Origin: Altererythrobacter epoxidivorans
GTDB taxonomy: Bacteria; Pseudomonadota; Alphaproteobacteria; Sphingomonadales; Sphingomonadaceae
Direction of reading: 5' to 3'
DNA length: 64,000 nt
Assembly (NCBI RefSeq): GCF_001281485.1
Contig: NZ_CP012669.1
Coordinates: 2,635,501 to 2,699,500, forward strand
A program made the position numbers and the translations under genes. Under the pieces are notes generated by a model. That model saw only the letters and a list, made by a program, of their open reading frames with translations, was not told the DNA's origin and ran no database searches. Shown here piece after piece: positions 53,819-61,267 of this stretch (positions are counted from its first letter, which is position 1; every line of letters begins with the position of its first letter).

Positions 53819-55435
53819 ATGAGCGATCAGGTCGGCGAGCACGTCGAAGCGTCCGAAGTGCGTCCGCAAGCCGAGCAACCGGTTCCGGCATACAGTTGGT
53901 ATGCGCTGGGCGTGCTCGTTCTTATCTATGTATTGAACTTCATCGATCGTCAGATTCTCTCGATCCTGGCCAACGACATCAAGGCAGATCTGGGCGTCGA
54001 TGATGCCTATCTGGGATTTCTTTACGGAACGGCCTTCGCGATTTTCTACGCATTGTTCGGCATCCCTTTGGGGCGCCTCGCGGACAGTTGGAAGCGTGTC
54101 AGGCTGATGACGATCGGTCTCGCCCTGTGGTCTGCAATGACGGCGTTTTCGGGCCTGGCGAAGAACGCAACGACTTTGACCGCTGCCCGTATCGGCGTCG
54201 GCGTAGGCGAGGCTACAGCCAGCCCATCCGCCTATTCCCTTATTTCCGACTGGTTTCCAGCGCGGCTGAGGGCAACGGCGCTCGCGATCTACAGTTCGGG
54301 CCTTTATATCGGCGGCGGTATTTCACTGCTCATCGGCGGGATGATCGTCGACGGCTGGAATAACGCCTATCCGGACGGTGGACCTTTCGACCTCGCCGGG
54401 TGGCAAGTTGCATTCATTGCCGTCGGTTTACCGGGTCTGCTCCTGGCGCTCTGGGTCATGACATTGAAAGAGCCGAAGCGCGGAGCGATCGATGGCCTCG
54501 AATCGCCGGAGGATCCTGCGCCGTTCAAAGGCTTCGTGGCGGAACTGTTCACGGTAATCCCGCCATTTACTCTGGTCGGCGCGGCGCGGCGCGGAGCAGG
54601 GGCCCTCGCAATCAACATCTTCGTTTTCGTGTTTTTCATGACGCTCGCCGTGTTGTTGACGGACTGGCTCGACTCCGGCGAAGGAATGTTGATCTCTGCA
54701 ATTACCGACCAATGGCTTCTTCTCGCCATCGGCTATTACGCTGTTTTCTGTTGGGCGACTTCGCTGAGGGAGCGGGATCCCGCGACGTTCAGCCTCACCT
54801 GGGGATCGCCTGCTTTCCTCAGCACGATCCTTGGGTACGGAAGCGTAGCCTTTATGGCCTATGCAAGTGCCTATTGGACGGCCCCCTACGCAGAGCGTGT
54901 GTTCGAAATCGACAAGGGTAGCTTGGGCTTCTGGATTGGCGGGCCAAGTGCGGTCGCCGGTTTTCTCGGAGTGACGATTGGCGGACGGGTTGCTGACATC
55001 CTGTTCGAGAAGCACCCGGCTGGTCGATTGTTCGTGCTGCTCTTTGGTCTGGTTTCGCCAATTCCGGTCGCCATCTGGCTCTTTACCACCAATGATCTGA
55101 CCACATTCTTCATCCTGGCGTTCTTTGCGCAATTGCTGACGTCGTCCGCCTTGGGCGCAGCTGCAGCTACCAGTCAGGCGCTGGTCCTTCCGCGAATGAG
55201 GGGGACGGCCACAGCGACGTTTTTCCTCGCGACAACGCTCGTTGGCCTCGCGCTGGGGCCCTATCTTGCAGGATATGTTTCAGCGACAAACGATGGCGAT
55301 TTGTCGAAAGGCGTTCTCTCGACTCTATGGATTGCACCGATCGGTTTGATCCTGGTGTTGGCGTCGATCAAACTTGTGCCGGCTGCAAGTGCATCGCTGA
55401 TCGAGCGAGCTAGACAGGCTGGAGAGCCTGTCTAG
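53819..55435 (+). CDS. MFS transporter, Spinster-like
   Basis: A 538-residue inner-membrane transporter with 12 predicted helices and two loop extensions. It shows YVLNFIDRQILSILANDIK (helix 1), GIPLGRLADSWKRV (MFS motif A), ARIGVGVGEATASPSAYSLISDWFPARLRATAL and WKAI-like internal repeats. This signature fits the Spinster/sphingosine-type MFS group; the substrate is unknown. A perfect hairpin contains its stop codon. Confidence 0.9.
   Translation: MSDQVGEHVEASEVRPQAEQPVPAYSWYALGVLVLIYVLNFIDRQILSILANDIKADLGVDDAYLGFLYGTAFAIFYALFGIPLGRLADSWKRVRLMTIGLALWSAMTAFSGLAKNATTLTAARIGVGVGEATASPSAYSLISDWFPARLRATALAIYSSGLYIGGGISLLIGGMIVDGWNNAYPDGGPFDLAGWQVAFIAVGLPGLLLALWVMTLKEPKRGAIDGLESPEDPAPFKGFVAELFTVIPPFTLVGAARRGAGALAINIFVFVFFMTLAVLLTDWLDSGEGMLISAITDQWLLLAIGYYAVFCWATSLRERDPATFSLTWGSPAFLSTILGYGSVAFMAYASAYWTAPYAERVFEIDKGSLGFWIGGPSAVAGFLGVTIGGRVADILFEKHPAGRLFVLLFGLVSPIPVAIWLFTTNDLTTFFILAFFAQLLTSSALGAAAATSQALVLPRMRGTATATFFLATTLVGLALGPYLAGYVSATNDGDLSKGVLSTLWIAPIGLILVLASIKLVPAASASLIERARQAGEPV
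55410..55435 (+). other. perfect hairpin ending at the transporter stop codon
   Basis: CTAGACAGGCT-GGAG-AGCCTGTCTAG is an 11-bp perfect stem whose last three bases are the TAG stop codon of the MFS gene. No T-run follows directly, so it is not a classical terminator. It may stabilise the mRNA 3' end or act with a distant T-run at 55472. Confidence 0.6.
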
Positions 55436-55462
55436 TCCTCGCGACGAAGGGACGACTTCCCT

Positions 55463-56017
55463 TTACTGGAGTTTTTCTAGCACTCCGCAAGCGATGCGCG
55501 GACCCGCGGCACCAGCAGGATCGCTCCTGTAATCGTCGGGATCTGCGTGGAGCATCATGGCGGTGCCATCTGCGTCGAATAACAGCTCGCTTAATTCAGC
55601 GGAGCCAATGTCGAGTGCAAACTCACCTGAGCCCCGGCCGTCTGCACCGACGGTCACGTTGGGCATATCGCCGAGATGTTTCCCCTTCGGATTATCTTGG
55701 CCATGCTCTCTCGCGTAAGGATTCAAATGGCCACCGGCGCTTGAGAACGCAGGGGCTTCGCATTTTCCAGCGGAGTGAAGATGCCACGCATGGATGCCTG
55801 GCTTTAGATTGGCGAATGTCAGTCGGACGGTGGGCTTGCCGTTCATACTGATAATGTCTGCTGTGCCAATTGTCGTGCCGTTTTGATCAGCCAGCTGGGC
55901 GATAGCCAAAGGCGCGCCTCTCTTTTCATCCATGGCAGTGCCTTGGAATGAGGCCTGGGCACATGATGCAAGGCTGATTGCCAACGCCGGGGCGACTGCG
56001 GATCGGAATATGTTCAT
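55463..56017 (-). CDS. sodC: Cu/Zn superoxide dismutase family protein
   Basis: A 184-residue exported protein whose N-terminus (LAISLASC) resembles a lipobox, so it may be a lipoprotein. Expected metal ligands are present: Cu by H79, H81, H97 and H157; Zn by H97, H105, H114 and D117. The disulfide pair is C86 and C177 (CEAPAFSS, RIACGVL). It should dismutate superoxide in the periplasm. It converges with the MFS gene and lies downstream of ompA across a terminator. Confidence 0.92.
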   Translation of the reverse strand: MNIFRSAVAPALAISLASCAQASFQGTAMDEKRGAPLAIAQLADQNGTTIGTADIISMNGKPTVRLTFANLKPGIHAWHLHSAGKCEAPAFSSAGGHLNPYAREHGQDNPKGKHLGDMPNVTVGADGRGSGEFALDIGSAELSELLFDADGTAMMLHADPDDYRSDPAGAAGPRIACGVLEKLQ

Positions 56018-56043
56018 GGGACTACTCTTGAGATCTATCGAGA

Positions 56044-56073
56044 CAAAAAAAGGGGCCGGATCTCTCCGGCCCC
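56044..56073 (-). terminator. intrinsic terminator after the OmpA porin gene
   Basis: A perfect 9-bp stem GGGGCCGGA / TCCGGCCCC with a 4-base loop is followed on the minus strand by TTTTTTT, 28 bases after the stop. Confidence 0.93.
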
Positions 56074-56100
56074 TTCTTAATTTCGCAAAATCGCGAGAGC

Positions 56101-57237
56101 TTACATGCCCGAGCCCGGACCGTAAGTGATCTCAACGCGACGGTTCTGCAGTTCGCGAACACCGTCTGCGGTCGGAACGCGCGGCTGCGATTCACCGAAT
56201 GCTTCGCTGGCAATGCGTGCATCGGGGATGCCGCGGCCAGTGAGGTAATCGCGAACCGATTCGTTACGACGCTCGGACAGGCCGACGTTATAAGTAACGG
56301 TACCCGAACGGTCAGCGTGACCGGCAAGCATGATGCTTGCAGTGCCGCAATCGGCATATGCACTAACGGCATTGTCGAGAATCGTCGCTGCTTCCGGAGT
56401 GATATCCGACTCATCCCAGTTGAAGAACACGATGTAAGGACCCGTGTTGCAGACCGGAGCCGGCGGAGGCGGCGGCGGAGGCGGAGGAGGCGGCGGCGGC
56501 GGCGGAGGCGGCGGCGGCGGCGGAGGCGGCGGAGCTTCGGCGCCACCGAAGTTGTAGATGAACGAGCCAAGCAGCGAGTGCGAGCGGACGTCCGTATTGA
56601 ACTCAGCACCCGAAGCATCGACGATGTCGACGTCAAGGGCGTTGAAGAAACGATACTTGAGGCCGGCGTCCCAACGGTCGGTCAGCGGAGCGCGAACAGC
56701 TGCGAGAGCCTGCCAAGCGAAACCGGTGTCCGAATCGTCGAAAGTGCCAGGGCCGCTGGCATCAACAGTCGCTTCGATGCTGGTACGAGCAACGCCGACA
56801 CCACCACCGAACGAAGCCTGGATGCCGTCGTCGTCGCCGAAGTCGATCAAGCCGTTCAGCATGAAGCTGAGAATGTTGGTTTCGCCGATCGCGTCGAACT
56901 CGCCGTTCTGCGCACGCAGGCGATTGCCCGGCTCAACAGCGAAGTTGCCGATGAGACCAAGCGGGCCAGCAGTCATGGTATCGAGGTCAGCAGCGCGGTA
57001 GCTACCTTCCGCCTCGATACGGAAACCACCGAAGTCGTAACCAACAACGCCACCGAAATCGAAGCCAGTGTCGTAATCGGCAGACGAATCACTTTTTACG
57101 CCAGCAACATCGTAGTTGTTGTCTTCGACGAGCATAGGCCCGCCATCAACACCGATATACCATGAATCATCGCGAGCAATCGCCGGTGCCGAGAGCACCG
57201 TCGAGGCCATCGCCATCCCTATGACGAGTTTCCGCAT
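56101..57237 (-). CDS. OmpA-family outer-membrane protein with polyproline linker
   Basis: A 378-residue outer-membrane protein: signal peptide (LVIGMAMASTVLSAPAIA), eight-strand beta-barrel (about 24-235, ending in SLLGSFIYNFGG), a run of 24 consecutive Pro, and an OmpA C-terminal peptidoglycan-binding domain (about 270-375: VFFNWDESDITPEA, LAGHADRSGTVTYN, NRRVEIT). The arrangement is common in sphingomonads. Its long 5' leader of 187 bases separates it from the GTA block. Confidence 0.93.
   Translation of the reverse strand: MRKLVIGMAMASTVLSAPAIARDDSWYIGVDGGPMLVEDNNYDVAGVKSDSSADYDTGFDFGGVVGYDFGGFRIEAEGSYRAADLDTMTAGPLGLIGNFAVEPGNRLRAQNGEFDAIGETNILSFMLNGLIDFGDDDGIQASFGGGVGVARTSIEATVDASGPGTFDDSDTGFAWQALAAVRAPLTDRWDAGLKYRFFNALDVDIVDASGAEFNTDVRSHSLLGSFIYNFGGAEAPPPPPPPPPPPPPPPPPPPPPPPPAPVCNTGPYIVFFNWDESDITPEAATILDNAVSAYADCGTASIMLAGHADRSGTVTYNVGLSERRNESVRDYLTGRGIPDARIASEAFGESQPRVPTADGVRELQNRRVEITYGPGSGM
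56461..56532 (-). repeat. polyproline codon repeat (24 Pro codons)
   Basis: Twenty-four consecutive CCG/CCT proline codons, mostly CCG with interspersed CCT, encode the linker of the OmpA protein. Such a tract is prone to slippage and needs elongation factor P for translation (general knowledge). Confidence 0.95.
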
Positions 57238-57424
57238 TATATTATTCCCCTTCTTAGCGAACTGGAGTCACCGCCAAGTATCTAACTTTTCAACTGGACG
57301 GTGGCAAGCAGGCATTCTGCCCAAACTGTTGCAAATTAGCCTCTATTGCTGGCAGATTTCCCGAAAGAAGGCTGCCTCATGCAACCTTGAACCCGCTAAA
57401 CGCCCCAAAATGATGAAAGTTCCG

Positions 57425-57880
57425 CTAATTGCGCGGAAATATTCCGCTATTTCGAAGGGCATCGATTATTGCATCGATTGACGCTCGGGCTTCGATGTCG
57501 ACAGTCTCCCCGCCAGAGGGTGAGGCTGGTTCCGAAGATGTCTGCCAGCCCTGAAAGCAGTAGAGATATTGCCCGGTTTGCTCATTGAGCACCTGCATTC
57601 CTGGATGGGGTGAGTAGAACTGCCAGGCGCTGCCAATGCAAACAGCCACTCTATCGACCTGTCCTGCCCACACGCCAGATGCCTCTGACGAAACGAGCCA
57701 CGCCTCACCTTCGTATGGCTCTGGTGGAGGGTTGGCGGACACACCGGCAACCGCGAGGCTCAACAGGGAGTCGATCCTGGCGAATGCTTCGTTGACCGTG
57801 ACTTCTTTTTGCGCCTGTCCGGGGATCAAAAACGGAAGTTGCCATTTCGTTGTAGCTTGATTCAAATCGATTTCTGCCAT
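57425..57880 (-). CDS. DUF2793 protein of the GTA locus
   Basis: A 151-residue protein. WQLPFLIPGQAQKEVTVNEAFARIDSLL and VAVCIGSAWQFYSPHPGMQV are hallmarks of DUF2793, small proteins found at the 3' end of GTA and prophage tail clusters, possibly tail-fibre or host-interaction parts. The hydrophobic, Pro/Gly-rich core and the acidic C-terminus are visible. It follows the gp15 gene by 19 bases. Whether it is the last gene of the transcript cannot be decided. Confidence 0.83.
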   Translation of the reverse strand: MAEIDLNQATTKWQLPFLIPGQAQKEVTVNEAFARIDSLLSLAVAGVSANPPPEPYEGEAWLVSSEASGVWAGQVDRVAVCIGSAWQFYSPHPGMQVLNEQTGQYLYCFQGWQTSSEPASPSGGETVDIEARASIDAIIDALRNSGIFPRN

Positions 57881-57899
57881 GGCGGCCTCCGTTGGCTAG

Positions 57900-60089
57900 T
57901 TATGCGAATGTGGCGAGAATAGCTGGATGCGAGTGGGAGTAAGTTCCAACCTGGCAAACCCATAGCGATTGCCCGGGATAGCCTGCGCTGAGCGCATCGA
58001 GTTCCGATTTGGAAAATGAAATATGGGGTTTTTCGATTTCCCAGACCCTTAGCGGGTCGAATTTACTTCCAACACCCACAAGATATACTTCACGCTCTTC
58101 TACGAGCGCTGTATCGACGAAATCGGTCCATTGCCATTGGCCGCGGGCTCGTCGTTTCCAGCTGAAAGTGACATCTCCTCCAACTGCTTCGGTTCTTTGC
58201 AGATGGACAGGCGCGAGCGGGCGACGAGATTGGCCGAACATTTCAATGTCAGCGAGCACCGGCTGCTCATCACCAAACCCGATTGCGGCAAGTCTGGTTT
58301 CAGCGGAGTAGGGAATTGATGCGCCATCGAGACGCTGCAGTACTTCGTCGAGCAGGACGAATGCAGTTCCAGGCGGATGACCGGCCAATGCACTCGTTTC
58401 CGTGCCCCCTCTGCCCCTGAGTAGGCCCTTCAGATCCCAGCTCAGTAGGCCAGTTTGTTCGGCGCCAAGAAATTGGATGACCTCGTCTCCGACAAGTGCC
58501 CTGTTCTCACCCTGCAAAAGGCCAACCATCGTCGTACTGCGAATATTGAAGTCTGCCGCTTCGACTTGCAGCTCTATCGTCGCCTCCCTTTCGAAAAGTA
58601 TCGATGGCGAAGGGGGCAGGGAATCCTGGATCGAACCCTGTACCACCCGCTCGGCGGTCCCCACGCCAATCGGGATCAGGCCGCCGTTAAATTCATAATA
58701 AAGGTTCGCTCCCGACCATTCCTCACCTGACGAAAGGGCGGCGAACAGCTGGCGATCGTCGCTTGATCCCGAGCCATCCCAAGGAAGCTCGAGAAAACGC
58801 AGCTTTGTTGGCAGTGGGTGAAGGTCTGACGGGGGCTTCAAATCGCCTTTGTGAGCGTCAATTTCGCGAGGGGCATTGGGCAGCACTCTTTCGAGCGAGA
58901 GGTCCACGCCTTGCTCAGACCAATCCCATTCTTTGACCAGCCAGTTCCCCGCCCTGTCGGGAAGGGACACCACCTTTCCCGGGAGAATGTCGGTATCGAC
59001 GTCGCAAATGGGCCAAGTGAGCAATTCGTTCCGCCACTTCGCCTGCTGCACCATATGGTTGCAGAGACTACGGGCTGTCGAAGCTTCGAGAGCTGCCGGC
59101 AGTTCGATTGCTGCGTCAGAATGATCGGTCGACTGCCCGAGTGCTCTCTGAACTCCAGGTTGGTAGTCGCGCCCGACATCGTAATAGCGCAGCGCTCTTG
59201 GAACAGCGCGTGACGAGTTAGAGCGGGTTTGAACCACCTCCTCGCTCTGCCCCTCTCCTGAAGCCTGCGCTGGTGCGCGCCGCGCCGCATCGAGTTGCAC
59301 CAGTCTGCTCTGTCCAGCCAATGAAGAAGCTATCTTTGCCGATGTCCCGGACAGACCGAAATTTAGCGGGAACACCTCAGAGATTTGCGACAGCGAAGTC
59401 GATATCGGACCGCCCTCATCCGAGTAGCCAACCATACCACTCAGGACGCCATTTCTATCGGAACCAATGGAGTCTGGCACGAGGTCCGAAATCATCACTT
59501 CGCGCGCAGCGTCCGCAATGACCTCGAAATTGAGCGCAGGAATGCGGTTGCCAAAGTCGCCGAGCGAAAGGTCTTCAAATACGACATAGGCGCAGTCGCG
59601 AAAGGCGGGACACTTGCTTTCTGCCGAGGCGATCAATGGATCAGCCTGCTGGTCGCGATGTCCACTATGGAAACGCATTATTCCGGGTGATTTCAGGTCT
59701 CCCGCTGCGCCTCGCAAAAGTTTGCCATCGGCCCATATCCTGCCGATCGAATGGATCGGCCTGCTGCTGATCGCGACTGCAAACGAAACGGAATAGCTGT
59801 ATGACGTCGACTTGGGCTTACCCTTGCCGCCCCCGCTGGTCTCTCGCTGTTCCTTTAGATCGGTCGCCCAGATAATGGTCCCTGCAGTTCTTACCTTGCC
59901 GAAGTGCCGTGCGATCGGATGACCGAAGCTGGAGGTCGTGACCGACAGATCCTTGAGCCGCGGGCCATGGATTTTCTTCGGACCAAGGCCGATCGCACTG
60001 TCGATCTGTTGTCCTGCGATTGAACCCAGGGCCCCACCGATAGGACCACCAAGGATTGATCCGACGGCGGTTAGTACGAGCGTTGCCAT
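57900..60089 (-). CDS. GTA gp15-like baseplate/tail protein
   Basis: A 729-residue protein from ATG 60089. The N-terminus ATLVLTAVGSILGGPIGGAL is the Gly/Ala-rich region typical of GTA gp15 and related phage hub proteins, followed by RHFGKVRTAGTIIWATDL, YSYSVSFAVAISSRPI and RIWADGKLLRG. The protein is shorter than the roughly 1300-residue Rhodobacter gp15, lacking the large TIM-barrel insertion. The reading frame is intact. The start is one base after the gp14 stop. Confidence 0.88.
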   Translation of the reverse strand: MATLVLTAVGSILGGPIGGALGSIAGQQIDSAIGLGPKKIHGPRLKDLSVTTSSFGHPIARHFGKVRTAGTIIWATDLKEQRETSGGGKGKPKSTSYSYSVSFAVAISSRPIHSIGRIWADGKLLRGAAGDLKSPGIMRFHSGHRDQQADPLIASAESKCPAFRDCAYVVFEDLSLGDFGNRIPALNFEVIADAAREVMISDLVPDSIGSDRNGVLSGMVGYSDEGGPISTSLSQISEVFPLNFGLSGTSAKIASSLAGQSRLVQLDAARRAPAQASGEGQSEEVVQTRSNSSRAVPRALRYYDVGRDYQPGVQRALGQSTDHSDAAIELPAALEASTARSLCNHMVQQAKWRNELLTWPICDVDTDILPGKVVSLPDRAGNWLVKEWDWSEQGVDLSLERVLPNAPREIDAHKGDLKPPSDLHPLPTKLRFLELPWDGSGSSDDRQLFAALSSGEEWSGANLYYEFNGGLIPIGVGTAERVVQGSIQDSLPPSPSILFEREATIELQVEAADFNIRSTTMVGLLQGENRALVGDEVIQFLGAEQTGLLSWDLKGLLRGRGGTETSALAGHPPGTAFVLLDEVLQRLDGASIPYSAETRLAAIGFGDEQPVLADIEMFGQSRRPLAPVHLQRTEAVGGDVTFSWKRRARGQWQWTDFVDTALVEEREVYLVGVGSKFDPLRVWEIEKPHISFSKSELDALSAGYPGQSLWVCQVGTYSHSHPAILATFA

Positions 60090-60090
60090 A

Positions 60091-60504
60091 TCAATCCTCG
60101 ATCTTCGGTTGAAGTCGCCAATGCTTGGCGACCGGCCACTGCAGCGGGGCGGTGGCGATCGCCACTTTCCCGAGACCGGCATGAGCGTGGACGAAGGCCC
60201 CGCCACCTGTTGCAATCAGGATGTGAAATTGAGCTGGGGCAGCAACGACGAGCAGTATGTCGCCCGCCTCGCTCTCACCCGCGACCTCGGTCAACCCGAA
60301 GGATCGGGCGCTGCCGAACCACTCGCGCACGGAAAGATTCTTCAGGCGATAATCAGAAGGTACGTTCCCTTCGCGGCCGGCAGCCTCAAGGCAGTGTGCT
60401 GCCAGACCGACACAATCGAGCCCATATCGCGGGTCGCGCCCATGCAGTCGGAACGGGACGCCGATTAGCGACTTCGCCTCTTCGGCGATTTTCGCTGCGG
60501 TCAT
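60091..60504 (-). CDS. GTA gp14-like NlpC/P60 peptidase
   Basis: A 137-residue cell-wall peptidase. The catalytic Cys lies in YGLDCVGLAAHC, and the His in AQFHILIATGGGAFVHAH. GTA gp14 is thought to cut peptidoglycan during DNA delivery. It overlaps the upstream chimera by four bases (ATGA) and is one base from gp15, so the gp13-gp14-gp15 coupling survived the rearrangement. Confidence 0.9.
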   Translation of the reverse strand: MTAAKIAEEAKSLIGVPFRLHGRDPRYGLDCVGLAAHCLEAAGREGNVPSDYRLKNLSVREWFGSARSFGLTEVAGESEAGDILLVVAAPAQFHILIATGGGAFVHAHAGLGKVAIATAPLQWPVAKHWRLQPKIED

Positions 60505-61250
60505 TTCGGTGTCGGGTATCGGGTGAGGAGATCATTTCCCGGAAGGAAAGGCTCACCACGGAAATTCGCAGCATTGTCAAAGCGATTTCCGCAGGTCGCA
60601 AGAAGGTGATCGCATCCCTCGATGATCAGAGCTTTCATGCCAGGCTTCGTTTCGGCAGCAATCGCCTTGTCCAGCAGGAACCCCTCTTCCGATACGCCGA
60701 TGATGTTGAAGGACAGACCAGTTTGAGGCCCCTCGGTAAATCGCACCATTCCGTCGAGAAACAAGGCTGGGTCATCGACCGAAAAATCCACCACATTGCT
60801 GTCCAGATCTACCAAATCCAGCTCGAGGAAATGCTCGAAAAAGCGGCTCGATAGGCCGCATTGTTCTCCGCAGAAGCGGGCGCGACAAGTAGGGCTGGTC
60901 AATGGCACGAAACTTCGTTCGAGATTGGCCTTGGCAGATTGCAATTGCGCGGCAAGTGTCTCGATCAACGGCTGACCTGCGCTTGTCGCGGTAACCAGCT
61001 TTTCGAGCCGCTCATCCCCGCTCGCCAGCGGCGCACCGGCAATGCCCTCGGCAACGATCCTGACGGCGCGCTGGGCGATGGGATTGGCGAGGTAGCCCTG
61101 CCGCACCGCCTCTGCATATTCGAAGCCGCGGCCGAAGCCGTGATTACTGCCGAGCGCCAGCGCCCACGGCGACACGAAGCCGCGCGACAGCGGCACGCGG
61201 CCATCCCCGCCTCCCTTGAAAGAGGAGGCAAGCGTTCCGAGAAATGACAT
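60501..61250 (-). CDS. chimeric ORF: portal N-terminus fused to gp13/DUF2163 C-terminus
   Basis: A 249-residue ORF of two unrelated parts. Residues 1 to about 100 (SRGFVSPWALALGSNHGFGR, YLANPIAQRAVRIVAEGIAG) are the N-terminus of a GTA portal protein, normally about 380-400 residues. Residues from about 105 (PLTSPTCRARFCGEQCGL, then LFLDGMVRFTEGPQTG, EGCDHLLATCGNRFDNAANF and RGEPFLPGNDLLTRYP) are the C-terminal DUF2163/BR0599 region of GTA gp13. The join lies near 60930-60950. The terminase stands 17 bases upstream, as a portal gene would. Function unlikely; the stop overlaps gp14. Confidence 0.83.
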   Translation of the reverse strand: MSFLGTLASSFKGGGDGRVPLSRGFVSPWALALGSNHGFGRGFEYAEAVRQGYLANPIAQRAVRIVAEGIAGAPLASGDERLEKLVTATSAGQPLIETLAAQLQSAKANLERSFVPLTSPTCRARFCGEQCGLSSRFFEHFLELDLVDLDSNVVDFSVDDPALFLDGMVRFTEGPQTGLSFNIIGVSEEGFLLDKAIAAETKPGMKALIIEGCDHLLATCGNRFDNAANFRGEPFLPGNDLLTRYPTPK

Positions 61251-61267
61251 CGGGTTTCCTTTTCAGT

